Below the pieces are notes generated by a model. That model did no database searches. It saw only the letters and a list, made by a program, of their open reading frames with translations, and was not told the DNA's origin. This document shows, piece after piece, positions 1 through 7,449 of a stretch of 13,529 bases of DNA. The stretch spans positions 1 to 13,529 of the forward strand of contig DFFT01000058.1 in assembly GCA_002372325.1 (NCBI GenBank), written 5' to 3'. The position numbers and the translations under genes are program-made. Source of the DNA: Succinivibrionaceae bacterium UBA3769 (GTDB taxonomy: Bacteria; Pseudomonadota; Gammaproteobacteria; Enterobacterales; Succinivibrionaceae). The first letter of the stretch is position 1, and the number at the start of each line of letters is the position of its first letter.

Positions 1-24
1 GAATTTATCAGGATTCCGGGAGCA

Positions 25-1389
25 TTAATGAATGCAATGAATGTCCGGCAGCAGGGGCCATAGCTTGCCGGCTTCTTCTCTGGCGCAGCCGGCAAAAAGC
101 TCGGGATGGTCTTCCTTCATCCGCGCCAGCATAGCCCGGGTCACCAGCGTAACCCCGCTGGGAGACACGTAGAAATAACGGCTGTCCTTTTCCGGATCGT
201 AGCCGATTTCCAGCCCCGGAGCAATTTCGCATTTCTTTTCAATGATGGCCCTTCTGATGCGGCAGCCGCGGTTAATGAAGGCCTGGGGAAAAACCACCAC
301 CTGATCCAGATGACACTCGGGATCCACCCGCACGGAAACAAACAGCACCGAATTGGAGATTTCAGAGCCGAACACCACGCATCCGGCGGAAATCACCGAG
401 TTCACGCTGACTGATTTGTTGTCATTGTCATCCCGGATAAACTTCACCGGCGGCAGCTGGGTGGCATTGGTCCAGATGGGCCACATGGTGTCGTAAATAT
501 CCAGATCCGGATGCTCCCGGGTCAGATCCAGGTTGGCGCTCCAGAAGCCGTCAATGGTGCCCACATCCTTCCAGTAGCAGAGCTGCTGCTTGCTCCGGTT
601 CCTGACGCAGCTCATCTCGAAGTTGTGCGCATGAACCAGTCTTCTTTTAACCAGCTTAGGAATAATATCCTTCCCGAAATCGTGGGAGGATGCGGGATCC
701 TGATGATCCTCCTCCAGAATCTCCTTCAAAAACGCCGCCTCGAAGAAATAAATGCCCATGGAAATCAGCGTGGCTTCGGGATTGCCGGGCACCGCCGGGG
801 GATTCTCCGGCTTTTCGATGAAATCAGTTATCAGGCCTTCTTCGTCAGCCTGCATGCAGCCGAAGGCGGAGGCCTCCCGGCGGGGCACCTCGATACAGGC
901 CACGGAACAGGGACAGAGACTTCTGATATGATCCATCAGCATCACCGAATAGTTCATCCGGTAAATATGATCCCCGGACAGCACCAGCACATATTCGGTG
1001 CCATAGGCGCGGATAATGTCCAGATTCTGGTAAACCGCATCGGCCGTGCCCTGGTACCAGTGCACCTCGTCAATGCGCTGCTGGGCCGGCAGCACCCGCA
1101 CGAACTCCCCCATATGATTATTGTTGAGAAATGTCCAGCCGTCCTGAATATGACTCAGAAGCGAATCCGACTTGTACTGCGTGAGCACTCCCATTTTTCT
1201 GATGCCGGAATTAAGACAGTTGGACAGCGCAAAATCAATAATGCGGAACTTTCCGCCGAAATGAACCGCCGGCTTGGCTCTGATGTCCGTGAGATCCCGG
1301 AGGCGGGAGCCCCGCCCGCCGGCCAGCACCAGAGCAGTGGTTCTCATCATGGCATAAAGCTGTTTCGAGAAGCTGTTGACAAATGACAT
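25..1389 (-). CDS. glgC: Glucose-1-phosphate adenylyltransferase (ADP-glucose pyrophosphorylase)
   Basis: This 454-residue cytoplasmic enzyme makes ADP-glucose and pyrophosphate from ATP and glucose-1-phosphate, the committed step of bacterial glycogen synthesis. Seen: the nucleotide-binding start ALVLAGGRGSRLRDL (about residues 19-33), the KPAVHFGGKFRIIDFALSNC block with the activator-site lysine at residue 39 (the E. coli position), WYQGTADAV (111-119), SGDHIY (138-143), DFIEKPENPP, SSHDFGKDIIPK and SMGIYFF. The C-terminal half is the left-handed beta-helix region ending in VTLVTRAML. Length matches the proteobacterial family (about 430 residues). Start choice: the frame is open upstream to 1488, but the ATG at 1389 has AAGGA about 10 bases before it and fits family length; the upstream stretch is not GlgC-like. 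Known for the family: activation by fructose-1,6-bisphosphate and inhibition by AMP; the site residues suggest the same here. No other glg gene is visible; the gene is divergent from the phosphatase operon. Confidence 0.96.
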   Translation of the reverse strand: MSFVNSFSKQLYAMMRTTALVLAGGRGSRLRDLTDIRAKPAVHFGGKFRIIDFALSNCLNSGIRKMGVLTQYKSDSLLSHIQDGWTFLNNNHMGEFVRVLPAQQRIDEVHWYQGTADAVYQNLDIIRAYGTEYVLVLSGDHIYRMNYSVMLMDHIRSLCPCSVACIEVPRREASAFGCMQADEEGLITDFIEKPENPPAVPGNPEATLISMGIYFFEAAFLKEILEEDHQDPASSHDFGKDIIPKLVKRRLVHAHNFEMSCVRNRSKQQLCYWKDVGTIDGFWSANLDLTREHPDLDIYDTMWPIWTNATQLPPVKFIRDDNDNKSVSVNSVISAGCVVFGSEISNSVLFVSVRVDPECHLDQVVVFPQAFINRGCRIRRAIIEKKCEIAPGLEIGYDPEKDSRYFYVSPSGVTLVTRAMLARMKEDHPELFAGCAREEAGKLWPLLPDIHCIH

Positions 1390-1499
1390 GATCTTGCAAT
1401 CCTTCTGGAGATAAACACAGCTAAAGTTTACCGCCGGCTTCTCCCGAAAGCAAACCGGTACACCGCAAAAAAGCCGGCAGGCGATCAATCTTCCGCAGG

Positions 1500-1528
1500 C
1501 TGACTAAATCGCGGCCTCGTGATAAAAT
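1500..1528 (+). promoter_or_regulatory. Candidate sigma70 promoter of the partner-switching operon
   Basis: CTGACT at 1500-1505 and TAAAAT at 1523-1528 are separated by 17 bases, and the -10 is preceded by TG at 1520-1521 (extended -10). This would give a leader of roughly 120 bases before the phosphatase ATG at 1655. The matches are partial (4 of 6 at -35, 5 of 6 at -10), so this is a reasonable guess only. Confidence 0.4.
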
Positions 1529-1654
1529 GCAGAGGTTTTTTACGTGATCCGCTGATGAGGAGCCCGGAACAGAGCAGCCTGATGCCGCTCCGGGGCTTCC
1601 GGCAATTCCCCGGGCTTTCTCCCGGTCAGCAAAGGCGCCTTTTGAATTTTAACT

Positions 1655-3391
1655 ATGAACAGAGTTTTGAACTGGCTGAAACATCAGCTTCCGATAACAG
1701 CTGCCTGCTGTATTTTCTACTTTGTCCTGTCCGTTCCGTTTATTGAATTTTTTCAGCTTTCGGAAACCACGGAGGTGCGCCCCTACTGCGTGCTGCCCTT
1801 TATTTTTTCGCTGCTCTTCGGTTTTTCGGGAGCTTTGGGCACCGCTATCGGAAATATCTTCTCCGACATGTACTACGGAGGCATGGACTACCGGATCTAC
1901 ACTCTGGGCTTCAGCTTTCAGATCATCTACGGCTACGGCGGCTCCCTTTTGTGGAAATATCTGAGACGGCGCGACAGCAACATCTTCCGCCTGGACAAGT
2001 TTGCCAAAATCGCTCAGTACCTGCTGATTATTCTTCTTATGAGCGTCGTGCTCACCGTCATGGTCTGGACTCTGCTGAACGTGGCATACAATCTGCCTCT
2101 TTTCGGCATGGGCTTTATGAGCACCCTGCTCAACCATCTGATCTTCTTCGTGATTCTGGGCATCCCGTTCTTTGTGGGCTATTCCTATTATCTGGAAAAG
2201 AAAAAGCTCAAAGACAATCCCTCTGAGGGAAAAGAGTTTCATTTTTCCGTAAATGAAAAGTTCATCCTCTTCTTCGTGCTGATTTCCGTGATCATCGCCC
2301 TTATCGTCTCCGCCGGGGCCTATATCTTCTTTTCCTCCTATAAGCTGTATGACCAGACCACCATGTGGAGCTACCTCTACCTCATCAGCGGCACCACCCT
2401 CTACGTCTGCCTCTGGCCCACTCTGATTGTGCTCCGCAGCGTGGAAAACCAGATCTCCCGGCCCATCGAGGAACTCTCCGCCATCGGACAGCACTTCGGC
2501 GAATACGGGGACATTGCCGAGGAAATCCGGCATATCAAGTCGGTAGCCGATCGCTATATGGATTATCAGTCGGAAATCGGCCTTTTGGCCGAGTCCTTCC
2601 GCACCTTCTCCGACAAAATCGAGGAATCCGTAAACAAGCTGACCGCCATCTCCCAGGAGCAGACCCGGGTGGCCACTCAGCTGGGCATCGCCCGGGATAT
2701 CCAGCGGGGCGTGCTGCCGGAACCCCTCAAGGTAGAAGGAGCGGATCTTTTTGCCACCTCCCGGCCGGCCTTTCAGGTGGGGGGAGACTTCTTTGACTAC
2801 TTCAAAATCGGCGATCACAAGCTGGGCTTTGTCATTGCGGACGTTTCCGGAAAGGACGTCCCCGCCTCCCTCTTTATGATGATTTCCAAGGTGATCATTC
2901 AGAAGAACATGGAGGACGGACTGTCTCCGGGGGCGGCTCTCACCAGATCTAACAACGACATCTGCCGCAATAACCGCGCGGATATGTTCGTCACCGTCTT
3001 CTGCGGCGTTCTGGATCTGGAAAACGGGGTTCTGGAGTACTCCAGCGCCGGTCATGACCACCCCATTGTGTCCGTAAACAACGAAAATTTCACATTATTG
3101 CAAAATAAAACCGGGTTTGTTCTTGGAGAGATCGAGGATGTCAGATACACTGATAACGCTCTTACTCTTGGCAAGGGAGATGTTATTTTCGTGTATACTG
3201 ACGGAATCCCTGAAGCCACTGATAAAAACGATGAGCAATTCGGCTTTGACAGAACCCTCGCCGCGCTGAACAACGCCAGGGACAGGGACATGGCCGGAAT
3301 GTGCGATGCTCTGATGAAATCCATTGAGGAATTCCGCGGAGACGCCAAGCAATTTGACGACATTACCATGCTGGCCATCAGAAAAATCTGA
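1655..3391 (+). CDS. Membrane-bound SpoIIE-type PP2C serine phosphatase with ECF-like sensor domain
   Basis: This 578-residue protein should dephosphorylate the serine-phosphorylated STAS protein encoded two genes downstream. Seen: about six or seven hydrophobic segments near residues 12-33, 44-68, 84-101, 120-144, 156-180, 201-225 and 238-260. The stretch LFGFSGALGTAIGNIFSD (54-71) resembles S-components of ECF transporters (QueT-like), so ligand sensing in the membrane is inferred. A HAMP-like/coiled linker follows (about 262-345, SRPIEELS onward), then a SpoIIE/PP2C domain (about 345-577) with VGGDFFDYF (metal-binding D378), IADVSGK (D396), SSAGHDHP (463-470), YTDGIPEA (D516) and FDDITM (D568, D569). 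All expected metal ligands are present, so it should be active. The upstream GC-rich leader can fold (see findings); no good ribosome site precedes the ATG. Next gene starts 16 bases after its stop, indicating one operon. Confidence 0.9.
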   Translation: MNRVLNWLKHQLPITAACCIFYFVLSVPFIEFFQLSETTEVRPYCVLPFIFSLLFGFSGALGTAIGNIFSDMYYGGMDYRIYTLGFSFQIIYGYGGSLLWKYLRRRDSNIFRLDKFAKIAQYLLIILLMSVVLTVMVWTLLNVAYNLPLFGMGFMSTLLNHLIFFVILGIPFFVGYSYYLEKKKLKDNPSEGKEFHFSVNEKFILFFVLISVIIALIVSAGAYIFFSSYKLYDQTTMWSYLYLISGTTLYVCLWPTLIVLRSVENQISRPIEELSAIGQHFGEYGDIAEEIRHIKSVADRYMDYQSEIGLLAESFRTFSDKIEESVNKLTAISQEQTRVATQLGIARDIQRGVLPEPLKVEGADLFATSRPAFQVGGDFFDYFKIGDHKLGFVIADVSGKDVPASLFMMISKVIIQKNMEDGLSPGAALTRSNNDICRNNRADMFVTVFCGVLDLENGVLEYSSAGHDHPIVSVNNENFTLLQNKTGFVLGEIEDVRYTDNALTLGKGDVIFVYTDGIPEATDKNDEQFGFDRTLAALNNARDRDMAGMCDALMKSIEEFRGDAKQFDDITMLAIRKI

Positions 3392-3407
3392 TAACCGGAG
3401 AATGCTT

Positions 3408-3806
3408 ATGATAGTTGAAAAAGAGTTTAAAGCGGAAACAGAGTCTCTGAATGAGATTCAGGATTTCATCTGCGAGACCGCAGAAAAAAGCAATATTCCT
3501 GCGAATATCGTTACCAAGCTCAACATCTGCACTGATGAAATCGTCTCTAATATCATAAAATACAGTTCAGCTGAGTATGTTTCCCTGAAAATGGCCACCA
3601 GCGGCGAGAGTCCGGTGTGCACCATTACCTATATTGACGATGGCAAGCCCTTCGATCCCGTAAAAGACGCCGCCGAGTTCGACGCCTCCGTTCCCCTGGA
3701 GGAGCGCGGCGAAGGCGGCATGGGGATTTTCATCGTCAAGAAGATGATGAAGTCCGTAAGCTACCGCCGGGAAGGGAACCGCAATATTTTTACCGTCAGC
3801 ATTTAG
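3408..3806 (+). CDS. RsbW/SpoIIAB-like anti-sigma factor serine kinase (HATPase_c)
   Basis: This 132-residue GHKL-type ATPase should bind and phosphorylate the STAS protein encoded next, and alternately hold an unknown partner (a sigma factor or other target). Seen: N-box CTDEIVSNIIKYS (41-53, with E44 and N48), the ATP-binding IDDGKPFDP (76-84) and the glycine-rich lid GEGGMGIFIVKKMMKSVSYR (101-120). Length and architecture match single-domain RsbW-like kinases rather than full histidine kinases. Start choice: ATG at 3408 lies 7 bases after GGAG (3397-3400); the in-frame ATG at 3402 is only one base from that site, so it is less likely. It sits between the phosphatase and the antagonist, the classic partner-switching order. 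No sigma factor gene is adjacent, so the regulated partner cannot be named. Confidence 0.9.
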   Translation: MIVEKEFKAETESLNEIQDFICETAEKSNIPANIVTKLNICTDEIVSNIIKYSSAEYVSLKMATSGESPVCTITYIDDGKPFDPVKDAAEFDASVPLEERGEGGMGIFIVKKMMKSVSYRREGNRNIFTVSI

Positions 3807-3870
3807 ACCCTGCAGCTCCTGAAATCCCGGAGCATAAGGATCTTTGCAAATTAACTTTGGAGAAATGATC

Positions 3871-4134
3871 ATGGAATTGACAGGAAGAATCGAAACTTCC
3901 AATTCAGAGGAGTGGAAGGAAAAGATCGTTGCCGGAATGCCGGCCGAAGGCGATTATGAACTGGAGTGCGGAACTCTGACCTATATTTCTTCTGCCGGCG
4001 TGCGCGTTATTATCAGCATCTACAAGCAGCTCAAGCAGCGCGGCAGCAAGCTCATCATGAAGAACGTTACCACCCCGGTAATGGAGATTCTGGATCTCAC
4101 CGGGGTTTCTGATTTTGTAACTATTATCAAGTAA
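3871..4134 (+). CDS. STAS-domain anti-sigma factor antagonist (RsbV/SpoIIAA-like)
   Basis: This 87-residue single STAS domain is the likely substrate of both neighbours: phosphorylated by the RsbW-like kinase and dephosphorylated by the membrane phosphatase. In its unphosphorylated form such proteins bind the kinase and release its other partner. Seen: starting MELTGRIETSNSEEW, the core strand and helix LTYISSAGVRVIISIYKQL (36-54) with serines 40 and 41 as candidate phosphosites, and KNVTTPVMEILDLTGV near the end. The motif is SSAG, not the DSSG of SpoIIAA; a strict alignment puts the SpoIIAA phosphoserine on Ala42, so which serine is used needs experiment. Start choice: ATG at 3871 is 8 bases after GGAG (3859-3862), while the in-frame ATG at 3865 is too close. 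It lies 64 bases after the kinase gene and is followed by an intrinsic terminator, so it ends the operon. Confidence 0.9.
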   Translation: MELTGRIETSNSEEWKEKIVAGMPAEGDYELECGTLTYISSAGVRVIISIYKQLKQRGSKLIMKNVTTPVMEILDLTGVSDFVTIIK

Positions 4135-4198
4135 TCGCTTATAGCGTTGTTTTCGCCCTGCGGATCCGTTCTGCGCGAGAATAACCCTGACCGCCCTG

Positions 4199-4234
4199 AG
4201 CCGGAGCTTTCATGCTCCGGCTGTCTTGTTTTGT
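4199..4234 (+). terminator. Intrinsic terminator after the partner-switching operon
   Basis: A perfect 9-base-pair stem, AGCCGGAGC (4199-4207) with GCTCCGGCT (4214-4222), closes a six-base loop and is followed by a T-rich run (GTCTTGTTTTGT). It lies 64 bases after the STAS stop codon on the plus strand. Confidence 0.85.
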
Positions 4235-4942
4235 CCCTTCTCCAGCAGATTTCCGCTAGGCTGATCTGCACCATTTTGTTCCCCATGCCCCAAATTAATG
4301 CAAAATCCATAAAAAGCTCTCATATAACGAATTAATTTAAACAATGAGAGAGCCTGCCAGCGGACGAATAATAGCTAATTTCTTGATTTAATGCACATAA
4401 AAAGATTTCTTTTTCCCTCCTTCAAGTCTTTTCTAGTATATTTGCACAAGGGGTTTTGTCTCGGTATGATGGCGAACCCCGGTACCCGTTAGAGAGTTTT
4501 TGCCATAAAAGCCGCTCGCTGATTTACCCCCGCCAGGCGGCAAAAAAAAGAAACGGGCCCATAAATGATAATAATAGCGGATAGCTGATTGCCCATTCCG
4601 ATGTCAGACATATTCGGAATTATGTTTCAAGTCGATTTAATGCTATGAATGTACGGGGCATTAAGGAAAAGCGCTGAAGGCGATAACCATCCCGGCCGCA
4701 GGTTTTTCCGGAATGGAAAATTTTACTGATGTCATCCCTCGTGCCTCAGGCATGCTTTTCTGCCATGTTTTAAATATCGAATGAATTCACCTGTCTGCTG
4801 AAAACAGGCAGGAGCCGGCAATCCAGTAAGGCTTAACTCCGCAGGGAATACCGTTATGATAAATTGTTCCCGCGCTGTTATCGGCCGACAATAAATAATT
4901 GTTTACGAATCGGATTTTTACTGATTGTCTTTAACATTAACT
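4235..4942. other. Long intergenic region without a convincing gene
   Basis: Together with the terminator zone this is about 800 bases between the STAS gene and the diguanylate cyclase. I see no ORF with coding character and no tRNA. It is visibly AT-richer than the genes. It holds several inverted repeats: CTCTCAT/ATGAGAG (4317-4323 and 4344-4350, AT-rich spacer), GGGGTT/AACCCC (4450-4455 and 4475-4480), a near-palindrome at 4595-4620 and CCTGT/ACAGG near 4790-4808. It may carry the promoter and control sites of the cyclase gene, a small RNA, or the remains of a lost gene. No c-di-GMP riboswitch was recognised by eye. Confidence 0.5.
4595..4620. repeat. Near-palindromic element, possible operator
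   Basis: ATTCCGA (4595-4601) is matched by TCGGAAT (4614-4620), and between them TGTC (4602-4605) faces GACA (4607-4610) around a single A. The two-level symmetry over 26 bases suggests a dimeric regulator site or a small hairpin upstream of the diguanylate cyclase. No T-run follows, so it is not a terminator. Confidence 0.4.
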
Positions 4943-7180
4943 ATGGGCAGAATGGCTATCAGAATACACTCGCTTTTACGCATCGGGGCCGTCTTTTCTT
5001 TAAAGACGCGCTTCATAAAGACAGCGACGGCAGGATTTCAGCAGCGAATCCTCCGGATGGCTGCCCTTCTGCTCGTTGCAGCACTGGCTAACGCGCTGAT
5101 GTCTCTCGGCGCGCTCGCCGCCGAAAATCAATCGAAGGTTGTGCGTGTCGGCTGGTATGATTCGGCCTACTGCTACAAGGATCACTTCGGGCGCCGCCGG
5201 GGCATTGCCTATGAATACCAGCAGCGAATCGCCGCCCACACAGGATGGGTCTACGAATATGTCGAAGGCAGCTGGCCCAATCTGTTTCAGATGCTGAAAA
5301 ACGGAGAAATCGACCTTTTAAGCGACGTCTCCTACGTCAAGGAACGCGAAGAGCATATGTTATTCAGCAATCTCCCCATGGGAACTGAATCGTATTACTC
5401 CTTTGTGATTCCGGAAAATGCCTCCATCAGCCCTGAGGATCTGAGCACCTATAATGGAAAGCATGTCGGAGTCAACAAGAACAGCATCCAGTCCGGGATG
5501 CTGACAGACTGGGCCGCAAGAAACGGACTTGACATAAATATCGAACTTATCACCAATACCGGAGACGAGGCCGTAGACAGACTGAAACGGGGAGAATTGG
5601 ACGCCCTGGTTGCTCTGGACGGCTACGGCGCCCGGTATCAAATTGAGCCTGTCAGCAAGATTGGTTCCTCCGATTTCTTTTTTGCCGTCAGCAAAAAACG
5701 CCCGGATATTCTGAATGAACTAAACAGAGCCATGTTCGCCATTCATGACGAGGAGCCTCTCTATAACCACCGGCTGACTGACGAACACCTGCTTCTTACC
5801 AAAACAAACGCCTATATCGCCCCGGAGCTTGAAGCCTGGCTCACCAACCATGACACCATCACCATCGGGTATTTGGATAATTTCCTGCCGTTCTGCAGTC
5901 AGGACAAGAATACCGGAGAACTTACCGGAGCCCTGAAGGACTATCTGGAAGCAGCAGCAACCCGGCTTAAAAATGCCGTAATTCACTTTAAAACCGTGCC
6001 ATTTACCACCACAGAAGAAGCTTTGGCAGCTCTGAAACGCGGTGAAGTGGACACCATATTTCCCATTAATATCAGTTCTGATGACGGGGAGAAACATGGG
6101 TTATTTCCCATTTCCCCGCTTATTAACACAGAGATGACGCTTCTCGTCAGGCCGGACAACCCGGTTATTGGTTTACCGAACATGAATCTTATCGTGGCCA
6201 TCAACGCCGGCAACACCAGTTATGAAAATTTTATCAAGGACAACGCTCCGAACTGGAATATAAAAACCTGCTCCCCGGTGGAGGAATGCTTTCGGGCGGT
6301 AAAGAAAGGCGAAGCAGACAGCCTTATTGTCCCCAGTTACCGGCTGAATCAGTTCGAGGAAATGACCGATGACTACGGCCTCGTGCATATGCATACAGGC
6401 GAAACCATGGGCATGTCCTTTGCCGTAAGAAGAGATGCCTCGGAGCTTTATGCCGTGCTCAGCAAATTAATTCATCTGGTATCCGCAGATGATATGCAGT
6501 ATGTCATAGCCAGCTATGCGTACCGCAACCACAAGGTATCGGTAATGGAAGTGCTGAAAAATCACTGGATCGCCGTGATTATCCTCATTGTTTCCATATT
6601 TTCATTAATCCAGTTTCTGCTGATTCAAAAACTGCGCGCCGAACGCAAGATCAATGAACAGCAGCAGAAACTGATATCGGTTACCCGGATCGCCTACAGG
6701 GATCCCCTTACCGGAGTAAAAAGCAAAAATGCATATGATGAAGCCTGCCAGCAGATGGATGAACGCATTTCCGGCACGGAAGAGCCTGCATTTGCCGCAG
6801 TATTGTTTGACATCAACAATCTTAAACTCGTTAACGATACTCAGGGACACAACGCCGGCGATACCTATATCAGGAAAGCAACTCACATTATTTGCCAGTA
6901 CTTCAGTCACAGCCCGGTTTTTCGCATCGGCGGGGATGAATTTGTGGCCATACTGGAACGCGTTGATTATGAACGCCGGGAAGAAATCTTCAGAGAATTC
7001 GACCTGATGATGAAGCATCACGCCGAAACAGGAGATATGGCCGTTGCCTTCGGATATTCCTGCTTTGATCCGAAAACCGACAAAAACATTAAAGCGGTGA
7101 TAAAACGCGCCGACAGCAATATGTATAAGCACAAAAAGCTTTTGAAGAGCAAAATGAACGGGGGATTGCCGGGGGCTTAA
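4943..7180 (+). CDS. Periplasm-sensing diguanylate cyclase: two SBP_bac_3 domains, TM, GGDEF
   Basis: This protein of about 745 residues should make cyclic di-GMP from two GTP in response to a small ligand bound outside the inner membrane. Seen: a long basic N-terminus and hydrophobic signal (about 39-57) ending ALAAENQ; a first periplasmic solute-binding-like domain (about 66-290, VRVGWYDSAYCYKD ... IDLLSDVSYVKEREE); a second (about 305-530, ITIGYLDNFLPFCSQD ... VDTIFPINIS); one membrane segment (about 542-563); a short linker; and a GGDEF domain (about 580-735) with DPLTGVKSKNAY (from D587), FDINNLKLVNDTQGHNAGD (D623 region) and intact RIGGDEFVAIL (663-667). The inhibitory RxxD site normally five residues before GGDEF is replaced by FSHS. 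The start is uncertain: ATG at 4943 or 4952, TTG at 4925 or ATG at 5057 are possible and none has a good ribosome site; the longer forms supply the basic residues a signal needs. It appears to be a single-gene unit. The ligand is unknown (amino acid-like in many relatives). Confidence 0.88.
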   Translation: MGRMAIRIHSLLRIGAVFSLKTRFIKTATAGFQQRILRMAALLLVAALANALMSLGALAAENQSKVVRVGWYDSAYCYKDHFGRRRGIAYEYQQRIAAHTGWVYEYVEGSWPNLFQMLKNGEIDLLSDVSYVKEREEHMLFSNLPMGTESYYSFVIPENASISPEDLSTYNGKHVGVNKNSIQSGMLTDWAARNGLDINIELITNTGDEAVDRLKRGELDALVALDGYGARYQIEPVSKIGSSDFFFAVSKKRPDILNELNRAMFAIHDEEPLYNHRLTDEHLLLTKTNAYIAPELEAWLTNHDTITIGYLDNFLPFCSQDKNTGELTGALKDYLEAAATRLKNAVIHFKTVPFTTTEEALAALKRGEVDTIFPINISSDDGEKHGLFPISPLINTEMTLLVRPDNPVIGLPNMNLIVAINAGNTSYENFIKDNAPNWNIKTCSPVEECFRAVKKGEADSLIVPSYRLNQFEEMTDDYGLVHMHTGETMGMSFAVRRDASELYAVLSKLIHLVSADDMQYVIASYAYRNHKVSVMEVLKNHWIAVIILIVSIFSLIQFLLIQKLRAERKINEQQQKLISVTRIAYRDPLTGVKSKNAYDEACQQMDERISGTEEPAFAAVLFDINNLKLVNDTQGHNAGDTYIRKATHIICQYFSHSPVFRIGGDEFVAILERVDYERREEIFREFDLMMKHHAETGDMAVAFGYSCFDPKTDKNIKAVIKRADSNMYKHKKLLKSKMNGGLPGA

Positions 7181-7258
7181 CAAAACGCGCAAAAATTCCG
7201 TCAGTCTGTTATGCCCCGCATGAGTTTTTCAAGTTCGGTAAAGCTTCCTCATTTTTTT

Positions 7259-7289
7259 GAGAAGGCATGCTGTCATATCCGGCCTTCTC
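7259..7289. repeat. Inverted repeat downstream of the diguanylate cyclase
   Basis: GAGAAGGC (7259-7266) pairs perfectly with GCCTTCTC (7282-7289) around a 15-base loop. A run of seven Ts lies on the 5' side rather than the 3' side on the plus strand, so it is not a standard terminator for the cyclase; it may only stabilise the transcript end. Confidence 0.4.
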
Positions 7290-7336
7290 ATAACTCCATT
7301 CCCTCATAACTCCATTCCCTCACGCCTCCATTCCTT
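7289..7336. repeat. Three tandem 16-base repeats
   Basis: The unit CATAACTCCATTCCCT occurs exactly twice (7289-7304 and 7305-7320), followed by a diverged third copy CACGCCTCCATTCCTT (7321-7336). The array lies between two convergent genes and has no spacers, so it is a minisatellite-like repeat and not CRISPR. Confidence 0.8.
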
Positions 7337-7392
7337 CTCAATAACGGAACCCGCTGCTCTTCCTGTTCATTTGCGCCTCTTTCTCCATAAAC

Positions 7393-7425
7393 AAAAAAAA
7401 TACGGATCCTCGCTAACCCGTATTT
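7393..7425 (-). terminator. Intrinsic terminator of the formate dehydrogenase operon
   Basis: Read on the minus strand, AAATACGG (from 7425 down to 7418) pairs with CCGTATTT (7405 to 7398) around a 12-base loop and runs into a tract of eight Ts (7400 to 7393). It lies 25 bases past the stop of the formate dehydrogenase gene. In the other direction the hairpin has only a short T-tail, but it might also help stop transcripts from the convergent cyclase gene. Confidence 0.85.
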
Positions 7426-7449
7426 CTCATTCAAGTCTTCCCGGCGTCT

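Noticed and set aside
511..1386. Plus-strand open frame of 291 codons opposite glgC
   Set aside because: Antisense to a full-length conserved enzyme and without recognisable domains.
1649..3061. Minus-strand open frame of 470 codons opposite the phosphatase gene
   Set aside because: Low-complexity His/Asp/Gly composition without family motifs, while the plus strand has complete PP2C motifs; a shadow frame.
4147..4335. Small plus-strand frame of 62 codons after the STAS gene
   Set aside because: It reads straight through the intrinsic terminator and shows no ribosome site or conserved pattern.
4441..4560. c-di-GMP riboswitch upstream of the diguanylate cyclase
   Set aside because: Hairpins are present, but I could not find the conserved GEMM core or tetraloop-receptor pattern, so it is not called.
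7289..7336. CRISPR array
   Set aside because: The repeats are directly adjacent without spacers, short, and there are no cas genes.
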